Shown here: positions 43,309-51,551 of the stretch, in pieces
How the letters are laid out: each line of letters begins with the position of its first letter
Position numbering within the stretch: the stretch's first letter is position 1
Origin: UBA7672 sp038326205
GTDB taxonomy: Bacteria; Pseudomonadota; Alphaproteobacteria; Caulobacterales; Hyphomonadaceae
Direction: 5' to 3'
Assembly (NCBI GenBank): GCA_038326205.1
Contig: JBBQJV010000006.1
Coordinates: forward strand, 26,093-90,092
Length of the DNA stretch: 64,000 nucleotides
Made by a program: the position numbers and the translations under genes
The notes under the pieces: model-generated
Seen by the model: only the letters and a program-made list of their open reading frames with translations
The model's database searches: none
What the model was told of the DNA's origin: nothing

Positions 43309-43917
43309 ATGAGAACACTGTTCGCCGTTCTTCCGGCTTCGATGGCGCTTGCCGCCTGCAATCCCAACGGGTCCACCATCACAGCAACAACGCCGGAAAC
43401 GCCGGCCCTCCTGGTCATCACCGACACGGCCATTCCGGTTGCAACCGCGGTCGATCGCCAGGATCTGGTCAATAACTGCATTTTTGATGGCGGGCAGATG
43501 TATACCTGCGAATGCCGCGCGATGGTCATCATGGAAAAAGCCCCGGAGGCGTTCCGCGCCGAAATACTTGCCGGGGCCAGGGCATCCAAAAGGGTCGAGA
43601 TGAGCCCAGAAATGGCCATGGATCCGGCCACGAACGATTTCATCAACGCGTATGCGATGTGCGTCCTGCAGAACAATGACGAGATCATCCGCCAACAATG
43701 CGTCGACAGCGGCGCGGGCGACGACAGCGTCTGCGCCTGTCGCGTCAACGTCCTGCAGCGCGAACTCGGCGACGAGGCCATCAGCGACCTCGCAAGGGAA
43801 ATCAAGCAGCATCCCGCTTACACCGTGGGAGACACGCCAGCGTGGTGGAACGACGAAGAGAAGGCGAAGTACGTGGTCGCCACGGCTACTGCCGCGAGCT
43901 GTGTCTCAAGCCGATAG
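43309..43917 (+). CDS. Cys-rich lipoprotein with duplicated CxCR module
   Basis: A 202-residue predicted lipoprotein. The signal peptide ends in MALAACNP. Two similar modules follow. Module one is NNCIFDGG...YTCECRAMV. Module two is QQCVDSG...SVCACRVNV. Each carries a Cys, about ten residues, then C-x-C-R. The pattern suggests an internal duplication and disulfides in the periplasm. GGAG precedes the ATG at 43309. It is divergent from liuC. No family is recognised. Confidence 0.75.
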   Translation: MRTLFAVLPASMALAACNPNGSTITATTPETPALLVITDTAIPVATAVDRQDLVNNCIFDGGQMYTCECRAMVIMEKAPEAFRAEILAGARASKRVEMSPEMAMDPATNDFINAYAMCVLQNNDEIIRQQCVDSGAGDDSVCACRVNVLQRELGDEAISDLAREIKQHPAYTVGDTPAWWNDEEKAKYVVATATAASCVSSR

Positions 43918-43980
43918 ACGGTTGGGATTCTGAAGCAAACCCGCAGGCCCTTTGGCAGTGACGACTGCTGGCGGGCCGCA

Positions 43981-44094
43981 CTTCGATAGCCGCGCGGCGG
44001 CCGCCGGCCATCATCTGGCGGGTCATCCGCTCGAAATGCTGAATCTAGAAGGCGACACGCGCGCGGTCGGCGTCGTTCAGGTCGCGGGCGAGCG
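43981..44094 (-). pseudogene. fragment duplicating the 3' end of the glycerate kinase gene
   Basis: Read on the minus strand this encodes ARDLNDADRARVAF, a stop, then IQHFERMTRQMMAGGRRA. The kinase at 44839-45642 ends with GRDLTDADRGRVARF, VQHFERITLHMMAGGRRA. Identity is obvious at DNA level too (CGCTCGAAATGCTG at 44028-44041 and 44939-44952). It has an internal TAG and no start. It is the broken edge of a second kinase copy, separated from the intact gene by the methyltransferase gene. Confidence 0.75.
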
Positions 44095-44157
44095 TGACAC
44101 GGAGAGGGGCACAGCTATGATGACGATACGACTTAAAGCTGGTTGGAATGGAGAGAC

Positions 44158-44829
44158 ATGAAGCCGCGGGAGTTGATTGCGACGGCGAGGGTGCCCGGCG
44201 GGGTTGAGCTGCGGCTGGTCCGGCATGGCGATGATCACGTCATCATGGTGGATGGCAATGAGCTGATGAGCAGTCGCGTTGGCGGTTCGGAAGAGGCGCT
44301 GGCGGTGATGACCTGCGAGCGGTTGCCCAAGGCGGTTGAGCCGCATCTGCTTATCGGTGGATATGGGATGGGTTTCACGCTGCGCGCGGCGCTGGCCAAG
44401 CTGGGGCAAGGCGCTCGGGTGACGGTGGCGGAGCTTGTACCGGAGATCGTCGACTGGGCGCGTGAGCCGATGGCGGCGCTGACGGCGGGATGTCTTGATG
44501 ATCCGCGCGTGGATCTGGTTGCCGGAGACGTTGGCGCGCTGATCGGGTCGGCGACGAAACGCTATGACGCGATCCTGCTGGATGTCGACAATGGGCCGTC
44601 GGGACTGGTGCGCGCGGCCAATGACGGGCTCTATTCGATGAAGGGCCTGGCGCAGGCGCGGGCTGCGCTAAAACCGGGCGGCGTACTGGCTATCTGGTCG
44701 GCGGCGCCGGATGCAGCTTTCACGCGCCGGCTGAAGAGCGTGGGTTTCAAGGTGGACGAGGTGACCGTGCGGGCGCGGAGCAATGGCAAGGGGCCGCGTC
44801 ACATCATCTGGTTTGCGGGCATGAGCTGA
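44158..44829 (+). CDS. spermidine-synthase-like SAM-dependent methyltransferase
   Basis: A 223-residue Rossmann-fold protein. It has a glycine loop LLIGGYGMGFTL, an acidic end of strand two in VAELVPEIVDWA, and DAILLDVDNGPSG, the layout of spermidine-synthase-like proteins. The polyamine-binding parts cannot be judged, so the acceptor is unknown. The ATG at 44158 has GGAG upstream. It is convergent with the glycerate kinase gene (nine bases between) and is flanked by two copies of that kinase's 3' end. Confidence 0.82.
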   Translation: MKPRELIATARVPGGVELRLVRHGDDHVIMVDGNELMSSRVGGSEEALAVMTCERLPKAVEPHLLIGGYGMGFTLRAALAKLGQGARVTVAELVPEIVDWAREPMAALTAGCLDDPRVDLVAGDVGALIGSATKRYDAILLDVDNGPSGLVRAANDGLYSMKGLAQARAALKPGGVLAIWSAAPDAAFTRRLKSVGFKVDEVTVRARSNGKGPRHIIWFAGMS

Positions 44830-44838
44830 GACGGGCGT

Positions 44839-45642
44839 TCAGGGCGCGGGGTGGCGTATTTCGGCTACGTTGCGATGCTCATCCAGCTTGACCTCGATAT
44901 CGGCGCGGCGGCCACCGGCCATCATGTGTAGGGTGATGCGCTCGAAATGCTGGACGAAGCGGGCGACCCGCCCACGGTCGGCGTCTGTGAGATCGCGACC
45001 AAGAAGGCCCTCTTCCTGTTCGCAACGCCAGTCCTCGACGATCTCGAATGAGGGCGCTTGCAGCGTCAGGATGGCGTCGAGCATGCCGAAAGACAGCTGG
45101 TAGGCGCCCGCCAGATTGGCGTTCACTTCCTTGCGCCAGACGGCGCCCTTGTCCTTCTCCGCTTCCAGCGCATTCACGGGCGCCAACAGTTCATCGTCAG
45201 TCTGCGCCGCAGCGCCGAGGCACCAGCCGTCGACGAGTATGACCGATGGCTTGCCGTGAAACACGGGGCGGTGGCTTGAGTGCGCGGGATTGTCAGTCAC
45301 CTTGTCGAACGCAGGCAGGATGGTTTGCGCCTCCGCGCCCGCCGCGAGCAGTTCGTCCAGCGTCTCGTTAAGCTGCAGCACATTGTGCGTGCCCGGTGGG
45401 CCGCGTGTGGCAAACAGCGGATGTACGCCCTGCGCGATCAGGCGGCGATAGCTGGCGGGCAAGTATACATCGTCGAGCGAGAAATGCGCCGTGCGAGGAT
45501 GGAAAGCCGCATAGGCCTTCACCAGCGTGGTCTTGCCGGAGCCTTGCGATCCCGCCACGCCGACGACCGCGGGCCGATCACCTGCCCGTTCGCGCGCGAT
45601 AGCGACGGCCTGATCGAGCGCGTTGATGGCGTCGCGGTTCAT
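44839..45642 (-). CDS. D-glycerate 3-kinase-like P-loop kinase
   Basis: A 267-residue kinase. The P-loop is VAGSQGSGKTTLVKAY, and FSLDDVYLP and VDGWCLGA are signature segments of the plant/yeast-type glycerate kinase (GLYK) family. It should phosphorylate D-glycerate at O3, feeding glycolysis after glyoxylate or serine breakdown. The last 55 residues are also present as a broken copy 745 bases downstream. Cotranscription with liuB is possible. Confidence 0.85.
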   Translation of the reverse strand: MNRDAINALDQAVAIARERAGDRPAVVGVAGSQGSGKTTLVKAYAAFHPRTAHFSLDDVYLPASYRRLIAQGVHPLFATRGPPGTHNVLQLNETLDELLAAGAEAQTILPAFDKVTDNPAHSSHRPVFHGKPSVILVDGWCLGAAAQTDDELLAPVNALEAEKDKGAVWRKEVNANLAGAYQLSFGMLDAILTLQAPSFEIVEDWRCEQEEGLLGRDLTDADRGRVARFVQHFERITLHMMAGGRRADIEVKLDEHRNVAEIRHPAP

Positions 45643-45682
45643 GGGGTCATCCGGTAAAACCGCCGATGAGCTCGCCCTCGAG

Positions 45683-45822
45683 CTTCGAGACGATTGCCGC
45701 TTTGCGTCAATCCCTCATCATGAGGGCTACGGGGCCAGTTGGTAGGAAAGCCCTCTTCCTGGGGGATCGCAGGCACGCGTCCTGACCCGCGGGGCTGCCG
45801 CGTGGCGGCAATCGTCTCGAAG
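45683..45822. repeat. REP-like element with 18-bp perfect inverted repeat
   Basis: CTTCGAGACGATTGCCGC (45683-45700) and its exact reverse complement (45805-45822) bracket about 100 bases. Inside lies a 15-base palindrome CCCTCATCATGAGGG (45712-45726). The words CTTCGAGACG and CCTCAT-ATGAGG are typical of alphaproteobacterial interspersed repeats. It fills the gap between liuB and the kinase gene. Confidence 0.7.
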
Positions 45823-45847
45823 GACGGGGGCGTGCTTCCCATTGTCA

Positions 45848-47470
45848 CTACATCCTGAAAACGCCGAAACCGGCTTCGCGATCCGCAGCTCTGCCATGCG
45901 GAGCGTTCAGCGACGCTGACAGCGCGAGGCCGAGCACGCGCCGCGTGTCGCTGGGGGCGATGACGCCATCGTCCCAGAGGCGGGCGGTAGAGAAGTAGGG
46001 GGAGCCTTCGCGTTCGTAGAGGTCACGGATGGGTTGCTTGAATTTTGCTTCGGCGTCGGCAGCCCAGGTCTCGCCCTTGGCTTCCATCGAGTCACGCTTG
46101 ACGGTGGCGAGGACGCTGGCGGCCTGTTCGCCGCCCATGACGGAGATGCGGGAGTTCGGCCACATGAAGAGGAAGCGCGGAGAATAGGCACGGCCGCACA
46201 TGCCGTAATTGCCTGCGCCATAGCTGCCGCCGATGACGATGGTGAATTTCGGCACGCGGGCGGTGGCGACGGCGGTGACCATTTTCGCGCCGTCCTTGGC
46301 GATGCCGCCGGCTTCGTATTTCGAGCCGACCATGAAGCCGGTGATGTTCTGCAGGAACACCAGAGGAATGCCACGTTGGTCGCAGATCTGGATGAAGTGT
46401 GCTGCTTTCTGAGCGCTCTCGGAGAAGAGGATGCCATTATTGGCGAGGATGCCGATGGGCATGCCGTACAGATGGGCAAAGCCGGTGACGAGTGTTTCGC
46501 CGTAGAGCTTCTTGAACTCATCGAACTCGGAGCCATCGACGAGGCGCGCGATGACTTCGCGCACGTCGTACGGTTCGCGCGCATCGAGGGGTACAACGCC
46601 ATGGAGTTCACGCGGATCGAAGTTGGGCTCGCGCGGGGCGATCATGTCGAGCGAGATGCGCTTAGGGCGATTGAAGTTCTTGACGATGTCGCGGACCATC
46701 TGCAGCGCATGAGCGTCGTTAGCTGCGTAGTGGTCGGCAACACCGGAGCGGCGGGCGTGAACGTCAGCGCCGCCGAGGTCTTCGGCAGAGATGATTTCGC
46801 CGGTGGCGGCTTTCACCAGAGGCGGGCCGCCAAGGAAGATGGTGCCCTGCTTGCGGACGATGACCGTCTCGTCGGACATGGCTGGCACATATGCGCCGCC
46901 GGCGGTGCACGAGCCCATGACGGCGGCGACCTGCGGTATGCCGCGCGCGCTCATGTTGGCCTGATTGTAGAAGATGCGGCCAAAGTGTTCGCGGTCTGGG
47001 AAGACTTCTGATTGGTGCGGGAGGTTCGCGCCGCCCGAATCGACGAGATAGACGCACGGCAGGTTATTCTCGATCGCCACTTCCTGCGCGCGCAGGTGTT
47101 TCTTGACGGTAATGGGGAAATAGGCCCCGCCCTTCACCGTGGCGTCGTTGCAGACAATGACGCATTCGCGCCCGGCGACGCGGCCGATGCCGGTGATGAC
47201 GCCGGATGCCGGAGCCTCGCCGTCATACATGCCGTTCGCCGCAAGGGGGGACAGCTCAAGAAAGGGTGACGCCGGGTCGACCAACTGCTCGACGCGCTCG
47301 CGGGGGAGAAGCTTGCCCCGCGTCGTATGCCGCAAGCGCGAACTTTCCGGGCCGCCGAGGGCCGCTTTCGCGGTCTTGTCGCGCAATTCATCGACAAGTC
47401 GCTGCATTGCAGCTGCGTTGCCTTGAAAGCGCTCGGATGAAGGATTTATCTGAGAAGATAATCGCGCCAT
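45848..47470 (-). CDS. liuB: methylcrotonyl-CoA carboxylase beta (carboxyltransferase) subunit
   Basis: A 540-residue carboxyltransferase with N- and C-terminal crotonase-like halves. Oxyanion segments include GSCTAGGAYVPAMSDE in the first half and GGSYGAGNYGMCGRAYSPRF in the second. This sequence pattern (LSPLAANGMYDGEAP, TGFMVGSKYEAGGIAKDGAK) is that of methylcrotonyl-CoA carboxylase rather than propionyl- or acetyl-CoA carboxylase. It takes CO2 from the biotin of the alpha subunit (liuD, 6 kb away). The ATG at 47470 gives normal length. An upstream frame extension is unsupported. Confidence 0.94.
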   Translation of the reverse strand: MARLSSQINPSSERFQGNAAAMQRLVDELRDKTAKAALGGPESSRLRHTTRGKLLPRERVEQLVDPASPFLELSPLAANGMYDGEAPASGVITGIGRVAGRECVIVCNDATVKGGAYFPITVKKHLRAQEVAIENNLPCVYLVDSGGANLPHQSEVFPDREHFGRIFYNQANMSARGIPQVAAVMGSCTAGGAYVPAMSDETVIVRKQGTIFLGGPPLVKAATGEIISAEDLGGADVHARRSGVADHYAANDAHALQMVRDIVKNFNRPKRISLDMIAPREPNFDPRELHGVVPLDAREPYDVREVIARLVDGSEFDEFKKLYGETLVTGFAHLYGMPIGILANNGILFSESAQKAAHFIQICDQRGIPLVFLQNITGFMVGSKYEAGGIAKDGAKMVTAVATARVPKFTIVIGGSYGAGNYGMCGRAYSPRFLFMWPNSRISVMGGEQAASVLATVKRDSMEAKGETWAADAEAKFKQPIRDLYEREGSPYFSTARLWDDGVIAPSDTRRVLGLALSASLNAPHGRAADREAGFGVFRM

Positions 47471-47631
47471 TGCGCCCCACCAGTTGATGCCGATACCCGG
47501 CAATACGGTGGCACGGGCGTCCGTGGCAAGACGAAGGCGTGGCCGGGCAGTCGTGATCCCAACGATTCTTTCAGGGTTGGGCGTTAGTGTAGGGGCTGGA
47601 GCGGGAAATATGTGCGCGCCGGGTTGATCCC

Positions 47632-49431
47632 ATGGGTCTGACAACAAAGAACAGGGCTGGCGGCGATGCCCCGCCCATACTCCCGGCGCTGGGATCCGTG
47701 CCCTTTCTCCGTGACGCCCCTCCTCGCGCGCTGAAAGCCGCTGAAAACGAGACAAAGTATTTCGGCCTTCCGGGCGGCTGGCAGTTGTTTGCGCCGGGTG
47801 AACCCTCCGACCAGATCTATTTCGTCCTGTCCGGATCGATGGGCGCTTTCCGCGTCAACCCCAACGGATCGATGGAGCTGCTGGGCCATATCCGCGCGGG
47901 CGAGCCCGTCGGCGAGATGTCGATGATCGCGGGCGAACCGCATGAGCATGCTGTGTTCGCGTTGCGCGATACCGAGCTGCTGTCCATGTCGCGCACCGGT
48001 TTCATGCAGCTGGTGCGGTTAGATCCGCAGATTCTCGAGCGCCTGACGCGCGTGATCATGGTGCGCATGCGGCAGGCGCGAAAGAAAACAGGCCGCGCCG
48101 CTGAGCCGCGTGTGTTCGGTCTCGTCTCAACCTCTCCCACCATCGATCTGAAGCAGCGCGCCCGCGTTCTCGCCACGGAGCTGCAGGCGATGGGGCTACG
48201 CGTCGCGATCGTCGGCGAAGAAGCCGTCGGCATGCCGGCTACTTATTTCGACGAACTGGAGATGCGCAACGAGATCGTCCTTCTGTGTGCGAGCATGGGC
48301 GACACGCCCTGGTTCAAGATGACCCAGCGCTATTCGGATCGTATCTGGCTGCTGGCGCGTGCCGATGCGCGACCATCCATTCCGCTGATGCCGGAAGAGA
48401 CATCGCCAGCGAGGCAGTTCCGCCTTGTCGACCTTATTCTGCTGCATCACGCAACACCGCACGACACCACGCGGACGCTGGAATGGAAGTACGCCGCCGA
48501 CGCCGCGCGCGTACTGCACTGGACTGGCATGGACGATAACGATTGCCGCCGCCTCGCGCGCACCATGTCGGGCAAATCTGTTGGCCTCGTGCTGTCGGGT
48601 GGCGGTGCGCGCGCCTATGCCCACATCGGCGTCATACGCGCGTTGCGCGAAGCGAACTGCCCGATCGACTTCATCGGCGGCTCCTCCATGGGTGCGATCG
48701 TCGCGGCAGCCTTCGCCGCTGGCTGGGACGATGCGGAAATCGATCGCCGTATCCGCAAGGCTTTCGTCGAGAGCAATCCGTTGTCGGACTATCGCCTGCC
48801 AGTCGTCGGCCTCGTCAAGGGCCACAAGGTCGATGCGCGCCTGAAGGAACACTTCGGCGACATGCAGATTGAGGACATGGCCTACCCATTCTTCGCTGTT
48901 TCGACCAACCTCACGCAGGGTACGTTTCAGGTCCACACTGAGGGGCTGCTGCGAGACGCCTTGCGCGCCTCGATCTCGCTGCCCGGCATCCTTCCGCCGT
49001 TCATATCGCAGAGACAGGTGCTCGTGGATGGCGCCGTGCTCAACAACTTCCCCGTCGATGTGATGCGCGAGATGCATCGTGGCCGGATCATTGGCGTTGA
49101 CGTGGCAGTCGCGCCCGAGGCGTTGTCGGTCGAAGACTTCATCGACCCGCCGGGATTCTTCGGGTGGGTGATACGCCACGGCCTCAAGTCTGCGCCGCCA
49201 ATCGCCAGCCTGCTGATGCGTGCAGCGACCGTCAGTATAGACCCGAACCAGCATCGCGCACTTACCGATATCCTGATCGTGCCAGAGATGAAGGCGGTCG
49301 AACTGCGCGACTGGAAGGAATACGACGACGCCGTCGGCGCAGGTTATCTCGACACGAAGAAGGCGTTGGCCGAGCTCAAGGGACCGCTCGCCCAGATCAT
49401 CCGGGGCAATGTAGCCGCGCAGGCGGACTGA
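47632..49431 (+). CDS. patatin-like phospholipase with cyclic-nucleotide-binding domain
   Basis: A 599-residue protein of the neuropathy-target-esterase group. A cNMP-binding-like domain covers about 25-145 (FAPGEPSDQIYFVLSGSMGAF, GEPVGEMSMIAGEP). The patatin domain starts at about 318: LVLSGGGARAYAHIGV (oxyanion), nucleophile S352 in GGSSMG, and D466 in VDGAVLNNFP, a complete Ser-Asp dyad. It should hydrolyse lysophospholipids or phospholipids, perhaps tuned by a ligand. It is divergent from liuB. Confidence 0.93.
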   Translation: MGLTTKNRAGGDAPPILPALGSVPFLRDAPPRALKAAENETKYFGLPGGWQLFAPGEPSDQIYFVLSGSMGAFRVNPNGSMELLGHIRAGEPVGEMSMIAGEPHEHAVFALRDTELLSMSRTGFMQLVRLDPQILERLTRVIMVRMRQARKKTGRAAEPRVFGLVSTSPTIDLKQRARVLATELQAMGLRVAIVGEEAVGMPATYFDELEMRNEIVLLCASMGDTPWFKMTQRYSDRIWLLARADARPSIPLMPEETSPARQFRLVDLILLHHATPHDTTRTLEWKYAADAARVLHWTGMDDNDCRRLARTMSGKSVGLVLSGGGARAYAHIGVIRALREANCPIDFIGGSSMGAIVAAAFAAGWDDAEIDRRIRKAFVESNPLSDYRLPVVGLVKGHKVDARLKEHFGDMQIEDMAYPFFAVSTNLTQGTFQVHTEGLLRDALRASISLPGILPPFISQRQVLVDGAVLNNFPVDVMREMHRGRIIGVDVAVAPEALSVEDFIDPPGFFGWVIRHGLKSAPPIASLLMRAATVSIDPNQHRALTDILIVPEMKAVELRDWKEYDDAVGAGYLDTKKALAELKGPLAQIIRGNVAAQAD

Positions 49432-49433
49432 CG

Positions 49434-50999
49434 CTACTGGTCGCTTGACCTATCCTTCGCCGACCCGAAGAACGAGAAATATTGAGCCTTCGCCGCTCGT
49501 GCCGTCTCAAGAAGCATCGTCGCGACCCGGGACTTTCCGCGCGAGTGGATATCACCCACCATCGGCTGAAGGATATAACCGGCCTCCTCAAAACGGTCGT
49601 GGACCATCAACGCTTGCGCCGTGACCAGCGCAATTTCATCCACCTGTGGCGCGCGGTTGTAGGCCGCCACCAGTACATCCAGCAGGTGGGGCGTTACCTC
49701 GTTCGTCTCGTTGAGGTACGCCTCGACATATCGGAAAAGCGAAATCGCGCGGGTTGGGTCGAGCTTCTGAACCGCTGCGAATGACTTTCGCGCCTTCTTG
49801 ATGAGTTCGGCGTCGTCCGCTGCATAGCCCATGCGCAGATCGCAGAGCCCGCTCAGATGCAACGCCTCGGCGGACTGCGCATCCGCAGCCACCAGCGCGT
49901 CCAGCTGGCTGCGCGCAACATTCAGATCGCCATACCAGACCTCAGCCAGCGCGGCGGTGTGATTGGCAAATGGGTCGGCTGGATACTTCTTCACGCCGGC
50001 GCGGATCGCCGCAACGGCGGCCTTGGCCTCTTCCGCGGGCGGCAGCGACCGCAGGTATGACGCAGGCATAAGCAGACTGTCATACACGGGCTCGAGCTTG
50101 GTCATGGTGATCGATGCGTCCACTCCCGCTGCGTAATCCTTGAGCACTAGAATGCTGAGAGGTGTCGACTTGTAATCGCGAATTTCCTTGTCGAACGCGG
50201 CAGGCGATATGCCGAATGCAGGCTCAAATGCATCGACCGGATCGCCCCCCGACTGAAGAGCGGCGCAGTAGCGCGTAAACGCCTTCGCGCGCTCCGGTGT
50301 GTAGAACAGGTAGTGCGCTGCAAGCCAGGATTGCGCGTAGAACTGTGCGTTCTCTTCGCCCGACATTTCCCACGGGCTTGCACTGAGGAACTTCTCGATC
50401 GGCATCCAGTCGCCATAAGCGAGCCAGCCCGCCCGATTTGACGTGAACTTGCCCAGACGGCACGCGTTGTCCTCGAATTCCGCCGTCGACAGAAACTCGG
50501 CGAAGCCCTCCTGATACCAGGCCGGATAGGAGATACGCACATTGGCGCGGGAGAAATGATGCGCATATTCGTGGAACAGGATCACGCGCGAATCCATCGC
50601 ACGGACATTTCGAGGCATGTCGCGTTGACGCTCGCGCCCGGCGCCCGCCAACGAAACTGCGCGGGTTTGCTCAAGCCCAGCCAGATAGAAGCCGACAACG
50701 TCAGTCGACAAGCCAGGCGAACCAACGTCGAAATCGCGTCTGCTCCCAAGCACGTAGATCGTCAGCTTGGGTCGTTCTGTCTGGTCGCCGCGCGGCATCA
50801 AGCGCGACAGCAGCGAGTTGAATCGCTCCAGCGCGATCAATTCATTGCGGCTGCGAACGTCCCACTCAGTCGTGTACACAATGAAGTTGGGGCTCTCGAG
50901 CCTGAGCCAGCGGCCGGGTTTCGTCTCGCCCCGCGCTGATGGAACCAGAGAGACGCCAGCTGCGGCCGCCATTCCCTGCAGAACCGTACGCCGCCGCAT
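49434..50999 (-). CDS. Tat-exported gluzincin-like metallopeptidase with TPRs
   Basis: A 521-residue protein. A twin-arginine signal (MRRRTVLQGMAAAAG) is followed by a small domain and then H143-E-x2-H147 in LFHEYAHHFS. A downstream Glu sits in WYQEGFAEFL, the third zinc ligand of gluzincins. The C-terminal half is helical, TPR-like (AEALHLSGLCDLRMGY). An active secreted peptidase is likely, but substrates are unknown. The start at 50999 (or 51011) gives the Tat signal. It is convergent with the patatin gene, with a two-base gap. Confidence 0.85.
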   Translation of the reverse strand: MRRRTVLQGMAAAAGVSLVPSARGETKPGRWLRLESPNFIVYTTEWDVRSRNELIALERFNSLLSRLMPRGDQTERPKLTIYVLGSRRDFDVGSPGLSTDVVGFYLAGLEQTRAVSLAGAGRERQRDMPRNVRAMDSRVILFHEYAHHFSRANVRISYPAWYQEGFAEFLSTAEFEDNACRLGKFTSNRAGWLAYGDWMPIEKFLSASPWEMSGEENAQFYAQSWLAAHYLFYTPERAKAFTRYCAALQSGGDPVDAFEPAFGISPAAFDKEIRDYKSTPLSILVLKDYAAGVDASITMTKLEPVYDSLLMPASYLRSLPPAEEAKAAVAAIRAGVKKYPADPFANHTAALAEVWYGDLNVARSQLDALVAADAQSAEALHLSGLCDLRMGYAADDAELIKKARKSFAAVQKLDPTRAISLFRYVEAYLNETNEVTPHLLDVLVAAYNRAPQVDEIALVTAQALMVHDRFEEAGYILQPMVGDIHSRGKSRVATMLLETARAAKAQYFSFFGSAKDRSSDQ

Positions 51000-51055
51000 G
51001 CTGATCCCCATCCCCGCGTCCCGCCAGCCTTGGACGCGTCGCGCGGCACCTGCAA

Positions 51056-51547
51056 CTACTCAGTGCTGTTGGCGTCCCTTTTCGCAGGCGTGCGCTCGAT
51101 CCACCCGCCACCGCGTTCCTGCTGGAAATAGCGAGCATTGCCGCCAGCGTCGGTCGCCGCCTTGTATTGCTGGCGCGCCTTGGCCCTCGCCGTTTCGTCG
51201 CCGCCGTCGAAGACAACCATGATGCGCTCGAACAGGCTGGGGTCAGCATCCGAGCCATCGAGCAACAGCGCGACCTTGGCGCCGTTGGTGGCGACGGCTT
51301 CGGTGGACAGCAGGACGGGATGTTTCGCTGCGTCCGTGCGCGCGCGACCGTGCGGCAGGAAGCTGTCCTCGCGAAACGTCCATAGCGAGCGGTCGAGGCG
51401 CACGATGGTGTCTTCGTGGGCGGCGACCACGACGCGCCATTTGCGATCAAGGCACTTCTCGATCAGGGGAGCGATGGCGGCGTCCACCGAACCTTGCTCG
51501 ATGTGGTAGAACCACCACTCCGCGCCCGTGGTCTGGGCCGCCGCCAT
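51056..51547 (-). CDS. holC: DNA polymerase III chi subunit
   Basis: A 163-residue HolC-like clamp-loader accessory that links the replisome to SSB. The typical phrases EWWFYHIE, EKCLDRKWRVVVAAHEDT and SLWTFREDSFLPHG are present. It follows pepA by four bases, the usual pepA-holC arrangement. The C-terminal 20 residues are basic and variable. Confidence 0.93.
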   Translation of the reverse strand: MAAAQTTGAEWWFYHIEQGSVDAAIAPLIEKCLDRKWRVVVAAHEDTIVRLDRSLWTFREDSFLPHGRARTDAAKHPVLLSTEAVATNGAKVALLLDGSDADPSLFERIMVVFDGGDETARAKARQQYKAATDAGGNARYFQQERGGGWIERTPAKRDANSTE

Positions 51548-51551
51548 TCAG

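Noticed and set aside
43952..44161. Small plus-strand ORF before the methyltransferase
   Set aside because: It is the antisense of a degenerate copy of the glycerate-kinase 3' end, which explains its open frame.
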